From Anthopleura xanthogrammica (taxonomy: Eukaryota; Cnidaria; Anthozoa; Actiniaria; Actiniidae), in the NCBI GenBank assembly GCA_964019055.1, contig OZ025209.1, positions 310,001-374,000 on the forward strand: a stretch of 64,000 bases of DNA, written 5' to 3'. The position numbers were made by a program, and so were the translations under genes. This document shows, piece by piece, positions 1-10,240 of this stretch. How positions within the stretch are numbered: the stretch's first letter is position 1; every line of letters starts with the position of its first letter. The notes beneath the pieces are model-generated. The model did not search any database. It worked only from the letters and a program-made list of their open reading frames with translations, and was not told the DNA's origin.

Positions 1-16
1 TTCCTTGTTTTGCCAG

Positions 17-417
17 GTGAACACAGGGAAACGGACCTCTGTTGCCGCGAGCATGACCACTGCCCAACCTACATCCTCCCATTTCAAAGTCGATTCGGAA
101 TCCTCAATCTGTACCCAAGTCATTTAAATCTTTGTTCTTGTGAAATGAAGCTGTACAACTGTCTGTGGAACGTTACCAGCCATGTAGCAGTAGCAGTTGG
201 TCGCATGTACTTCAACGTACTTCGTGTCCCTTGCTTTCATTTAGTCGAAGAGAAAGTTTGTAAAGAAAGATCATTTGATTGGTGGAAATTCAAGTACGTG
301 TGTACAAAATATGGAGTGGAAGTCAAAGGACAGACCTTCATGCCCAAGAGATTCCTCAAACAGCTACAAGTCCAGCCTAATAACTGGAATGCCACTGCCA
401 ATGGAACTATGACTTAA
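17..417 (+). CDS. Group III secreted phospholipase A2, last exon only (5' part outside window)
   Basis: This is the 3' coding exon of a secreted PLA2, which hydrolyses the sn-2 ester of phospholipids in a Ca2+-dependent way. A splice acceptor (ttgccag) ends at base 16 and the exon runs 401 nt to a TAA stop. The hallmark CCREHDHC holds the catalytic His-Asp pair of the bee-venom-like group III family. It is followed by the conserved CSCE..LYNCLWN segment and further paired cysteines. The Ca2+ loop and signal peptide must lie upstream of the window. An AATAAA lies at 540-545. Its neighbour at 931-1618 has a last exon of exactly the same length (401 nt) and similar sequence, so the two are tandem duplicates. 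In cnidarians this family is used in venom and digestion; which applies here is not visible. Confidence 0.9.
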
Positions 418-930
418 AACCCATTTACAAAAATAACTGAACGGAAAAACTGAAATAACTTTCTGAATCGGACTCCAGTGAACGTTGTTTTTTCTTAGTG
501 TGTTAGGTGGGTATAGGGGGAAATGTTTTATTCTTCTTTAATAAATAGCTAAAAAAATTCTTCTTCTTTAGTATATAGCTAACAATATACAAAAAAATTA
601 AGACATGATTGTGAATTGTAGGAGTTTAGGTCACTTTATTAAGCTCATTTTGTTATGGTTGGCTTTAAGAGGTAGATGTTGAAAGATTCTCCACAGGCAT
701 GTATCGTATGTTATTTCATTAGACAAAGTGATTGGTTAATTTTCGTGAGGGGATCAGTTAACAGTCTTCCGCTGTATCTTCCATAGGGTTAGATGACTTA
801 GATTCTAGGTCAAATTAATGGTAATGGTAGAAGTTTCTATTAAACATTTGGCTTGTTTTCAAAGTAGTTGCGTGAGAGATTTCATTGGGGTGATAAATCT
901 TATAAGCAAGAAGGTCATATCAGCTACAAC
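418..930 (+). other. Intergenic spacer between the two PLA2 genes
   Basis: AT-rich sequence with the first gene's poly(A) signal at 540-545. I see no coding exon, and no clear TATA box for the second gene. Confidence 0.5.
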
Positions 931-1618
931 ATGAAGCTGTGGTCAAATCTTTTCCTCGTTCTTGCAGTGATATTATTAATACATGAGTCTGGGGCTAAAT
1001 ACGATTGGAAGACGAAACGAGTGTCTAAGGACGAGAACCGCTTGATATTTAAAGGGACAAAATGGTGTGGACGAGGTAACAATGCAATGAGCTTTGACGA
1101 TCTGGGTAAGGAATTTGGATTCTCTAAATAATATGTAATAAGTGCCGACTGATATCTTTTTATCATTTCCAATTAGAACAAATGAACTAATATGGTCTTT
1201 TATATTCGTTTCTGAAGGTAAACATGTTCAGACAGATATTTGCTGTCGAGAGCATGATCATTGCCCATCGACTATTCCTTCATTCAGACGACGTTTTGGC
1301 ATTGTAAATTACTACCCTATGCACATGAGCCTCTGTTCATGCGAAAACCGCCTGTACAACTGCCTATGGAACATCACCAGTTCTGTCTCCGTAGCTGTTG
1401 GCCGTCTGTATTTCAATGTCTTTCGCGCTCCTTGCTTTCAATTGGTGGAAGTCAAAGTTTGCAAGAAAAGATCCTTTAACTGGAAACAATTCAAGTTCGT
1501 TTGTAAAGAATATGGCACGGAATTGAAAGGAAAGAAATTCAAGCTTCGGAAGTTCCTGAAAGAATTCTCAGTACAACCTGATATGAACAGTAGGAATACG
1601 ACCAACCCAATGCTATAG
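931..1618 (+). CDS. Group III secreted phospholipase A2, complete two-exon gene
   Basis: Exon 1 is 931-1105 and exon 2 is 1218-1618; the 112-bp intron is in phase 1. The product is 191 aa. Residues 1-22 form a hydrophobic signal peptide. A dibasic site (KTKR, 27-30) may end a short propeptide. The Ca2+ loop is at ~45-50 (WCGRGN), and the catalytic His71-Asp72 lies in CCREHDHC. The order Ca2+ loop, short linker, CCR.HD.C is diagnostic of group III enzymes, and all key residues are present. The start is the ATG directly in front of the signal peptide. It is the tandem paralogue of the truncated gene at 17-417. A secreted digestive or venom enzyme is the likely role, by family knowledge only. 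Confidence 0.92.
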
Positions 1619-1938
1619 CAATGAAACCCGTAAATCATGTTTAACCTTGCATTTATTTTATTGGTATAACTATGACATTTGGGTAAAAACGTTTCAGTGG
1701 ATCATGAGAACGTAAGGTACCCCGTATTTCCCCTCATTTTTTGCAAGAATTAACAAATACTGATTTTTTTCATTATCAATTGCAAAAAGTTATTTTTGTC
1801 ATTGCGGAATATCCATAACTTACTGCAAGGACTTTGCCCCCGAATTCTAAAAATGCTTAATTTATGAACTTTAAAATCAGATAATGTTAATGAATGAAAT
1901 TTTAATGTTACCGTTTTCCGCAAAATTTAGTTTATCGA

Positions 1939-2549
1939 TACCTTAAACCAACCTCTGGGCTGATTGAAGTCAGGGAGCTTCAGGGCATATATATCTAACT
2001 GAGATCATACCTTGAAACAACCTCTGAGCTGATCTAAGTCAGGGCATATATATCTAACTGAGATCATACCTTGAAACAACCTCTGAGCTGATCCAAGTCA
2101 GGGCAAACCTAAACTCACAGATCGAAATGGAATTTGAATTTTTAGGTTTTTCAGAAGGAGCAAAACCGGAGAACCGGGAGAAAATAAAACCCTTGAATCA
2201 AGGGAGAGGCCCAAAACCCCGGGGGGGGGGGGGGGGTACTTCGGGTCGTTTCATACGAGGATGCTCTTTTTTTATACCTTTTTGCCTGAAAAGGTACCCC
2301 TTTCATATACCTTTGAAGAAAATCTACCCCTTTTTATACCAAAATTCACAAATTTCCACCCCTTTTCTATACGTGCGGCCTGAAAAAAGTACCCCTTTCG
2401 GGCGGAGCATCCCCGTATAGTCCATTATAGGGAGTACCCGTCCCCCTCCCAAAACAACTTTACTCAAATATGAGGCCGAGTCAATGAATCGAACCCGAGC
2501 CCCTGACTCAGAGTTGAGAAGGGAGTGTACTATATCGCTACACCATCCT
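1939..2549 (-). repeat. tRNA-derived SINE, reverse orientation, split by a nested insertion
   Basis: The SINE tail unit (aaacaacctctgggctgat) is repeated about three times at 1945-2110. The body (gaaccgggagaaaa..) follows, then at 2449-2549 the reverse complement of a tRNA-like head with gaatcgaacc, the B-box complement. The same modules occur at 20260-20612. A 230-bp element (2218-2447) interrupts the body. Confidence 0.75.
2218..2447. mobile_element. G-rich-ended MITE inserted in a SINE, 8-bp target duplication
   Basis: The insert is flanked on both sides by the same 8 bp, CCCAAAAC (2210-2217 and 2448-2455), and removing it restores SINE continuity. Its left end is a long G run then GTACT; its right end reads in reverse complement AGGGGGACGGGTACTCCC, so the termini are inverted. 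An 8-bp duplication is typical of hAT-type transposition. A related element with the same structure lies at 34868-35151. Confidence 0.7.
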
Positions 2550-2650
2550 TGATTTCCGTATCGTAAGAAAATTGTTTAAAAAAAATCAGTACTTACTCAG
2601 GTTTGAAAGCACAGGCTTATGAGCCAGAATTAGCAGTTCTAACTGGGCAA

Positions 2651-2673
2651 TCTCTCTCTCTCTCTCTCTCTCT
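2651..2673. repeat. (TC)n microsatellite
   Basis: Uninterrupted TC dinucleotide run of about 12 units. Confidence 0.9.
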
Positions 2674-2754
2674 AAAATGTCACTACAGATACCCAGTATC
2701 GAGCATTTTAACGTACAGGTCTCTTAGGGGGAGGGGATATTTATTGGAACACTT

Positions 2755-2959
2755 TTTTGGCTCCTTTTTCGGGTACTAGGGCGGTGGTTTAGTGACAGGG
2801 ATGTGCCGCTGAAAACTCTGACCCTATCTAAGACAAGAATATCTTGCACTTTATACCCTATTCAAGACACAACGCTAAACTATGGCCCTATCTATAGTGT
2901 AGCAGCGTTAGTGGTGGTTTTAAATGACGCCGGCACATGTATTTAGAAGCTACGCGCTA
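2755..2959. repeat. 205-bp interspersed repeat, copy 1
   Basis: Nearly identical to 7158-7365 in the same orientation, from ttggctcctttttcgggtac to gaagctacgcgcta, with only a few substitutions and a 2-base indel. No coding capacity seen. A dispersed non-autonomous element is likely. Confidence 0.85.
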
Positions 2960-5424
2960 TTTGTGTGAACCAGCTCAATTTTGTATATTCATAATAAATC
3001 CTGCGTAGACGTCACAGTCGGAATTAACATATTGGAAGTATATACCTTTATAACTTAAAGACGCATCACTCAAATGAAAAAATATTTCACCATTCGACTA
3101 TTTACTTCATATAGGATCTATATTGAAAGTATTGTATCAGGGCTTAGGTGCACTTTAAGGTTTAATTGGCGTCCTAATTTCATTCCATAGTATGGAAAAC
3201 TGACAGACTAACAGAATATGGCCATTTTAAAAGAATGGAAACTTTTATATTCTTATTTTCAAAATTCAAAAAAAATATCTCGATATCTCAGTCTGGCCTT
3301 CGACACAAACAACACTATATAAGGTATGACGAAGAAAATATATTTGTAGCGAAGCAAAACACATTGCCCCATGCTTACATAGTTAAAAAAAATATTATTG
3401 ATAACATAATTGTTTGTTAAACTAATATCAGGAATTGTGTCATAAAAAAAGAAAATACTTTACTGGTTAACCCTTCAGTGATATATCCTGCCTGCTAGTT
3501 TGCTTACATTTGTTCAACTAATTCATTCAGAAACTTGCGCTTTCTTAGAAATTCTTTTCAATTATTAATTGATTTTCCGGATGAAAATAAAATGAAAAGT
3601 GCATGAAGTATTCATTTAATTGGGAAGATCCCATTTCTACACAGGTAACCCAAGTTGTATTTTTGAAAAAAAACATTAATTCCTTAGAAATACCACCCAA
3701 AAGTTGACCTATTATGTATTTGCTATATCCCATGAAGATATTTTTTGACAATCGAGCAACGTCTGCTAAGTTATTCATTGCCGTTGGTTTTGCAAAACGT
3801 TAAAGAAAAAACAAAAGCTATTTTAAGTAATTTAACTAGTTGTTGTGAACCCCTTGTTATAAGAATCATGAAAGGACAAAAGACATCTTTCACGTCGGTT
3901 GATAAGATAAAAAAATACTAAAATTAAATATTATGTTCAAGCCAAGCAACATGGTGACTCATGAGATCACATGGACTACAAGAACCAAATAATCCAAACA
4001 TTAGTCATCAAGCGAATCACGCAAATATTTGTCAGATATGCGGGTTATTATTATTTTTTTGACGTTTTTGAGCCGTTCCGCAAGCCTAGTCGTGTTCTCA
4101 GTATTGTTCTGTGGGCGCTTAAATTAATCGACTTCAGTTATATAGCCTTCAAATAATAAATGAACTGGGTGCGATCGAGTTAATTCCGGATTTTTCCGGT
4201 GCACCTGTACCAACTATTAATGAAGATATATATGAATGTTAGCAATACGAATAGTTTTCTTTCAATAGCCGGACACCATTTTATATTACTCACTGAAATA
4301 ATTAATTGTAATGAAGTGGTGGATGATAAGATGAAAAGAACGATTCACTAGTTCGACTTACATGCTCAGTAGGAAGTTTGCGAATAAAAACAACTAAGAA
4401 AAGAATACCCCCTAAGATACTGTTTTCAGTTTGATGGTTTATTTAAATAAAAGTGGCAGGTGTACCAGTCTGCTTGAAAGTCAGTCGGCATTTCAGTCCC
4501 AAGTTCATCTATAACTTGCTAAAATTAAGCTAAAAAAAAAAATTTCATTGCCATTTATTATGGCTAGAGTGAACTCCAATAAAATTTTGGGCAAATAGAC
4601 TTGGGAGAAAAATATTAATTTTGATAACCAAATATAACGAAGATTGTCGAAGACACCCTAACATGCCCGGCGGCGCAGGAAGGTGACTAGGATTTCGTGT
4701 TTCGCTCGTCGTATGGGCTACTCTATAGGCTGAACCCGTTATCAAACATGAGTAGTCATTAAAACTAGTACAGTAGTAAACAAGGAAGCCGTCCAAATCA
4801 TAAAATGCAACAGGATATTGCGTTAGGACATAGATAAGACTAGAGTTATAGTTTAACTCTTACTAGAAAGTACGGACCTAAGCAGTAAGGATAGTGGTCT
4901 AGTAGGAAATTCCTTCTACAACCACACAGACTAGGGAAAGTGTTTCTCAGAAGTCGAGTTGGCTCAACCCTGGAATTGGCTTGTACCGCCATCTTGTAAC
5001 CAGTACATGTATTAAACGAGTTAGTTGCAAACCAACACAAGTCTTTACTTGGTACCTCATCTACCTTTGGCTAGTTAATACAAGGCTCTGAAACCGCTAC
5101 CCAAGTCAAACCACAAAAATGCTAATGTAAACGGGCCTTAATAAAGCTGGAAATCTATATATTCTACTAGAATTCGATATTTTAATTATTGTACTTATTT
5201 GACCAGATAGTGCCATATCAAAGAATGAACAAAACTAAAAAAACAAGTCAACTTAATTTAAATTTCGTCGAATCAGAAGAGCTCGAGGTGTCGTCCGTAC
5301 AGTGTGGTTCCCTCTCTGGGATCTATTCAAACTGGCTCCAGCTTTTATTTTAAATGAGAATTAACAGTGGAATCCACCGAGTGGCTCTTCCTCCACTGCA
5401 TTCCAATTGGAATTTAGAAGTTGA
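2960..5424. other. Intergenic, no gene recognised
   Basis: AT-rich, with stop codons in all frames at short spacing. The longest open frames (about 60-80 codons) have no recognisable protein character and no splice context. Confidence 0.5.
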
Positions 5425-5586
5425 TTTTTGAGGAGGGAGGAAAAACCGGTGAACCCGGAAAAACCCTCGAAGCACAGGAGAGAACCAACAAACAACTCTA
5501 CTCACATACGACACCGAGCCCAGCGGGGCTCGAATTCGGGTCGCCTTGGTAAGAAGTAAGCGCTCTCACCGCTACGCCACCCGTGC
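5425..5586 (-). repeat. tRNA-derived SINE, reverse orientation, intact tRNA-like head
   Basis: Read on the minus strand from 5586, it begins GCACGGGTGGCGTAGCGGTG, a good A-box context. A B-box-like segment (GAATTCGAGCC) follows, then a body with ..GGGTTCACCGG.. matching the other copies. This copy shows most clearly that the family head derives from a tRNA gene. A pol III promoter is inferred from the boxes. Confidence 0.75.
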
Positions 5587-6120
5587 TTCCCATTCCAAGT
5601 CAAGGTTATTCCAAGTCAAAGTTATTCCAAGTCAGAAGAGATGAAATAAGCGTTTTTATTAAGGTTCAGTTTAACCCGTGAAATAGGAATTATTATGTTT
5701 GTGTGGATTACAGGCTTTAGATTGTAAATTTCCACTGATGCTATTGGTGTTGGGATCGCAACGCCCTCCTAACAAAATAAATGAAATAAGTACACACACA
5801 AAGAGATCTTTTTACAAACTCTAGCTGCCACTGATATTATTTTCCAAAACCTACTCACGCAATACTGAAGCCGGACTGAAGTAGCAGTGAATTAACGCCA
5901 CAAATGTTTGCTTGGGTTAATCAATATTTGGAGGAGGTGGTGTAAAATGTGGTCTTTTCCTCACCTCTTTTTGTATAGAACACATGCATTTATTCTATAT
6001 ACTAGTATTAATTTACTCTAAATTATTCCCTAGATAATACAAATTCTATTTGGCTATTAAATGCTACCCTGATGATTGGAAGGATCTGTGAAGTTTCAAG
6101 ACTGTGGTATGGAATTTAGT

Positions 6121-8003
6121 TTACGGCTTGTACCCAATCCACCAGTTTGACGTGGAGTTTGGAAGTGACGTACATTGATGTAAAGGATATACAAATCCAT
6201 CTCCATATACACCAAACGCTTCGTAATTAAAACTGGGGCAGCCATCCGCAAATAAGCAGTTGGCTCCGCAAGGACTAAAGTATGGATGAAATCTTTCAGT
6301 TTCAAGACGGGTTACACAATTTTTAGTGCAGGTTGTTCCATGAAGTCTTAGAAAACCAATGTCTTGGTAACATTCCGAAGAAACTGACTGCATAACATCT
6401 ACTGTCTTCATTTCGACTCGAACATAGTCAGTAGTTGATATGTTAAAATTAGCCGAGTTGAAGTTACATGTAACACGCCAGTGTGTTGCATTGGTCCTGA
6501 TGTGTGTCATGTCTTCAAGTGACAGTCGATAGTCGATCCAGTTTGGACTTGATTCGTTCACAGGATGGTTTTCATGGAATTTCCAGTCATAATAGTACGA
6601 TTTTTTCGAAAACTCGAGAGATTCCACGAGCGTCCAGACATAGTTCGGCTCAGATGTAAAGTCGCAGTAGACTTTAAACTGGCTGGTCAAAGATGGTCTG
6701 GTGATTGTATGAACACGTGACTCGGGATTTCCAGGAATTCCAGCACATGACATTATGAACTGGCAATATTTACCTCGAATAGCATATGGACAAATACACT
6801 TGAATTTTTGCTTGACGTTTTGGCAAGTCTCCACGCATGTCCCCCCGTTCATACAGGGTTTGCTTTGGCAACAGCCATTACGGCATCCCGATGAGCAGCT
6901 TCCGCCACTAGCCTATCAGAAAAAAATATTTCGTATGCTATTACATAGAGATTATCACATGATAAGAGCCTGATATCGTTTTTACTCACGAGTTTCCCGT
7001 ATCATATCGCGAACAAGCGAGTCCGCGAGCGAAAAATAAAATGTAAAAAACATAGATCTGTGTTTCTTGGCCAAGTTTAAAAATCTTTGGAATCGAATGG
7101 AAAAGTCGTTTCATAAACGCGCATTTCGGATGCCCAGCGTGATAGCTTGCACAAAAACTTTTGGCTCCTTTTTCGGGTACTAGGGCGGTGGTTTATAGTG
7201 ACAGGGATGTGCCGCTGAAAACTCTGACCCTATCTAAGACAAGAATATCTTGAACATTATACCCTATTCAAGACACAACGCTAAACTATGGCCCTATCTA
7301 TAGTGTAGCAGCGTTAGTGGTGGTTTTAAATAACGCCGGCACATGTATTTAGAAGCTACGCGCTAAGAATTCTTTGGCGGCGAAAAAAAATCAGTTTCGG
7401 CAACATGTCAAAATTGAATACCCTATGGAAATGGAAACGCTAGATAGTGCTAACCTATTTCAAGACAATACCATGGAAATCGTATACCCTGTCTAAGACC
7501 AAAATCCTGAAAAACCATACCCTATCCAGCAGAACATCCCCGTCAGTATAGGCCGAGTACCTCCCCCTGGATTTTTCCCTATCTGAAAAAGATTGCTGCT
7601 CCCCCTTAATCCTCCGTTCATCTCCTCTCACGGCGCCCAAACTAAATTCAACGTAGAAACATACCTTGAAATGTTGCTTCAGTTCGTAGTGCTTGTATCC
7701 AAACATTTCCGGTTCAATGCGGGTTGTAGCGGTATTTTGATCTTCGTCCAGCAGCTCACATCGTGTGCCACTGAAAATCTGGTATGACAAGCATTTACAA
7801 TCAGATACACAGTAGCTGAAACACTCTTGAGCATACTTGATGGTAAGGTTCTTGTAGGAATGGCCGATTATTGCTTTGTTATTCACGTAGTCCTTAGCTT
7901 GGAACCTTCCAGAATATTGTTTAACAGGACATGAAGATGCAGTAGCTGCTAAAGGTCTTAGTAGGAGCTTCAGTAGAAACGTAACATAGATCACAACCTT
8001 CAT
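6121..8003 (-). CDS. Secreted PAN/apple-EGF protein with a C-terminal fibrinogen-like region
   Basis: Exon 1 is 8003-7665 and exon 2 is 6912-6121, with a phase-0 intron of 752 bp; the product is 376 aa. Residues 1-22 form a signal peptide. Residues ~25-113 are a PAN/apple-like domain with the CFSYC..C.C spacing. After a Cys-rich linker comes an EGF-like module (~130-164, CMNGGTC ... CICP). The C-terminal ~210 residues (CDF..E..YVW.LVES, NWIDYRLSL, HWRVTCNF) look like the fibrinogen/collagen-C-propeptide-like region common in cnidarian secreted proteins; that last assignment is tentative. An AATAAA (minus strand) lies at 5989-5994. It likely acts outside the cell as an adhesion or lectin-like protein. 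The ligand is unknown. Confidence 0.8.
6946..7030. repeat. 85-bp interspersed repeat, copy 1
   Basis: agattatcacatg.taagagc through gtccgcgag recurs at 42454-42541 with few changes. It lies in the intron of the PAN-EGF gene. Confidence 0.75.
7158..7365. repeat. 205-bp interspersed repeat, copy 2
   Basis: Second copy of the repeat at 2755-2959, within the intron of the PAN-EGF gene. The following ~200 bp (7366-7575) contain further accctat../ccccgt..gagtacc..ccccct motifs, resembling the right end of the MITE at 2218-2447. Confidence 0.85.
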
Positions 8004-10240
8004 GTTGGCAATTTATCTAGATTTAAAAAATGAGGGGAAAATTAGTATAAAAAATTATGAATTATGTTCTTGGATTCAAATTTTCTAACCAGTTATCAAG
8101 AAAGTAAAATTAAGGCTTTTGTGCATCTTCCTCGGCACAACATACAAATATAAATACAACATGATCGGTAATTCTTTTCACTGACCAACAATTGTACGCT
8201 TATATCTATCATCCCTTAACAAAATTCGACGTTGTTGTCAGGTAATTTCAAAAATGTCGGATGCTTTTCTTAATGATTTCTTTTCTCGACAAAAAAGACT
8301 TTGGCCCCCAACTAGTCAGAATGGCTTCTATAGCGTTCGAAATGCGCAACGCCGGTTTCCATTAGCGACGTTGAATATAGTTGCTTCACCTTGGACTATA
8401 GAGAGTACATGTCTATTATTATTCCCCAACCTTTCTTGACTCACAATTCTCTAATATTCCCTAATACTCCCTAATATTCCCTAATACTCCCTAATACTCC
8501 CTGACCTTCGTTCTGGACTAGCTCTCTAATATTCTTTTTCGCGTAGAAATAAGTATGACCCTTATGCATGAATTCGGAAATATTCCCTGTAAATAGCTTA
8601 CACTTGGATAAAAAAGATTTTGAAACTGACCTAATACAATAGGTGAAAGCTTACACTTATTGTATATTGTATACCTACCACCTATCATATGGCAAGCTCT
8701 TCAGTATTCTAGACGCCGACGTTTTATACACCGGAATTAGTATTTTCTTCGAACTAAATCAAATCAAAAACGTTTACCAAAGTCCGCCAACCTCTGTATA
8801 TCTCTGCTCGTGCGCGAGACACGACGGAAAACCTTGGCGAAACTTCCTTGCTCGCTCGCCACCTTCGGAAAATTCTCTATTCGCTCGATTAGAAAATTTC
8901 GATGCAAGACAAGAATAAGAGAAACTCAAGCTAGGTCGACCTGTGGCAAGTCTAAATCAAACCTAATCGGGCTTTGATGTATACGACCAGCTTAGCAAGC
9001 TGTCAATATGACAAGACATTTAGGTAGTAATACCGAGACAGCCCGCTTTATACTGAGTAAGCAATTATAGAGGAAGCAATCTACCACCGAGGCTTGAGAT
9101 AACTATGACAAGCAAGATCGTTACTTGAACACCTGTAAATAAATGACATTTTTGACATACCTGGTGTAAATGAAAGAAGACACAAACTGGAAACAAGATA
9201 TTGCTTTCCACTAGCGCAGCAAACACACGAATAAACCAATAACTAACTGACTGATTTAATGCAAGTCTTCAGTCTTCGCACTGGCCTGTGTCGATACATT
9301 AATATTTTAGAATCGCTTCTGTTATTTTTCAAGTTTCTAGAGAGTCCTGTTTAGGACCAAAACACGTTCTAAAAATATCTTGATAACATTGGTCATCATT
9401 GGTCATTGTCTTCCTAAGCGCAGTCTTTCTTTTTGATCAACACTTGGGAAGGTGATATACATGACTATGATCAGGTTTTAACTCAAAAACAAATCCTATT
9501 TCTCAGAATTTTTAGAAAAACAAATTTTGCTAAAACGGATTTAAGACCTAGAGCCTATTGTAGGGAGAGTTCAATACACGACTGGAATCTTTTTTTCTTT
9601 CTAACTAATTTTTTTCTGGCACCTGTTCATCCTGTGTTTTTACTTCATGTTGATTTTTCCTATTGTTTTCATCTTCTGCCTTCAACAATTGCCATGCCAA
9701 GGTAGAAGAACTCCCCAGAAAGGCCATCCCTTAGAATTTTAGTTGTAAAATGAATGTGAAGTTTGGAGGGTTCCGATTTTTCAATGAAAACTCAGAGTAA
9801 ATAATCAACTCAATATTCGAAAAATGAAATAATGAAATAATGGAATAATGGAGCCTAGGTGGGTACGCTTGAGCTGTTTGACTGTAAAATGAAACACCCT
9901 ATAAATGAAAGGAAAAACGACCCTTTTACTTTCTATTTCAGAAAACTGACTTGTCTTCCCTCAAAATAAGATTCATCTTTAGAGCTAGTCTATATAAAAA
10001 CCACTAAAGGGCCACGGTGCAACTGTTGCGCGAGCACATGACGTTAGCTATGGCGACAGATTACAAGGGATATCTTTCGCCGCCAATGTTTCGTGCGATA
10101 AAACTTCATTGATTATAGGAAAGCTATGCACACATCCCTGCGCTATATAAGCAATAAATTATTATTTATTATTATTAATTTTTTTTTGAAAGAACAAATT
10201 TATAGGAGTGGATTTCGGTTTTATTTGGTCTTGGATGCAG
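8004..10240. other. Intergenic; short tandem repeat, no gene recognised
   Basis: A degenerate tandem repeat of a 10-bp unit (ccctaatatt/ccctaatact) lies at about 8456-8506. The remainder is AT-rich without credible exons. The minus-strand AATAAA at 10165-10170 is the likely poly(A) signal of POP1, 71 bp beyond its stop. Confidence 0.55.

Noticed and set aside
5500..5586. A functional tRNA gene
   Set aside because: A- and B-box-like segments are present, but the stems do not close into a cloverleaf and the sequence continues into a SINE body.
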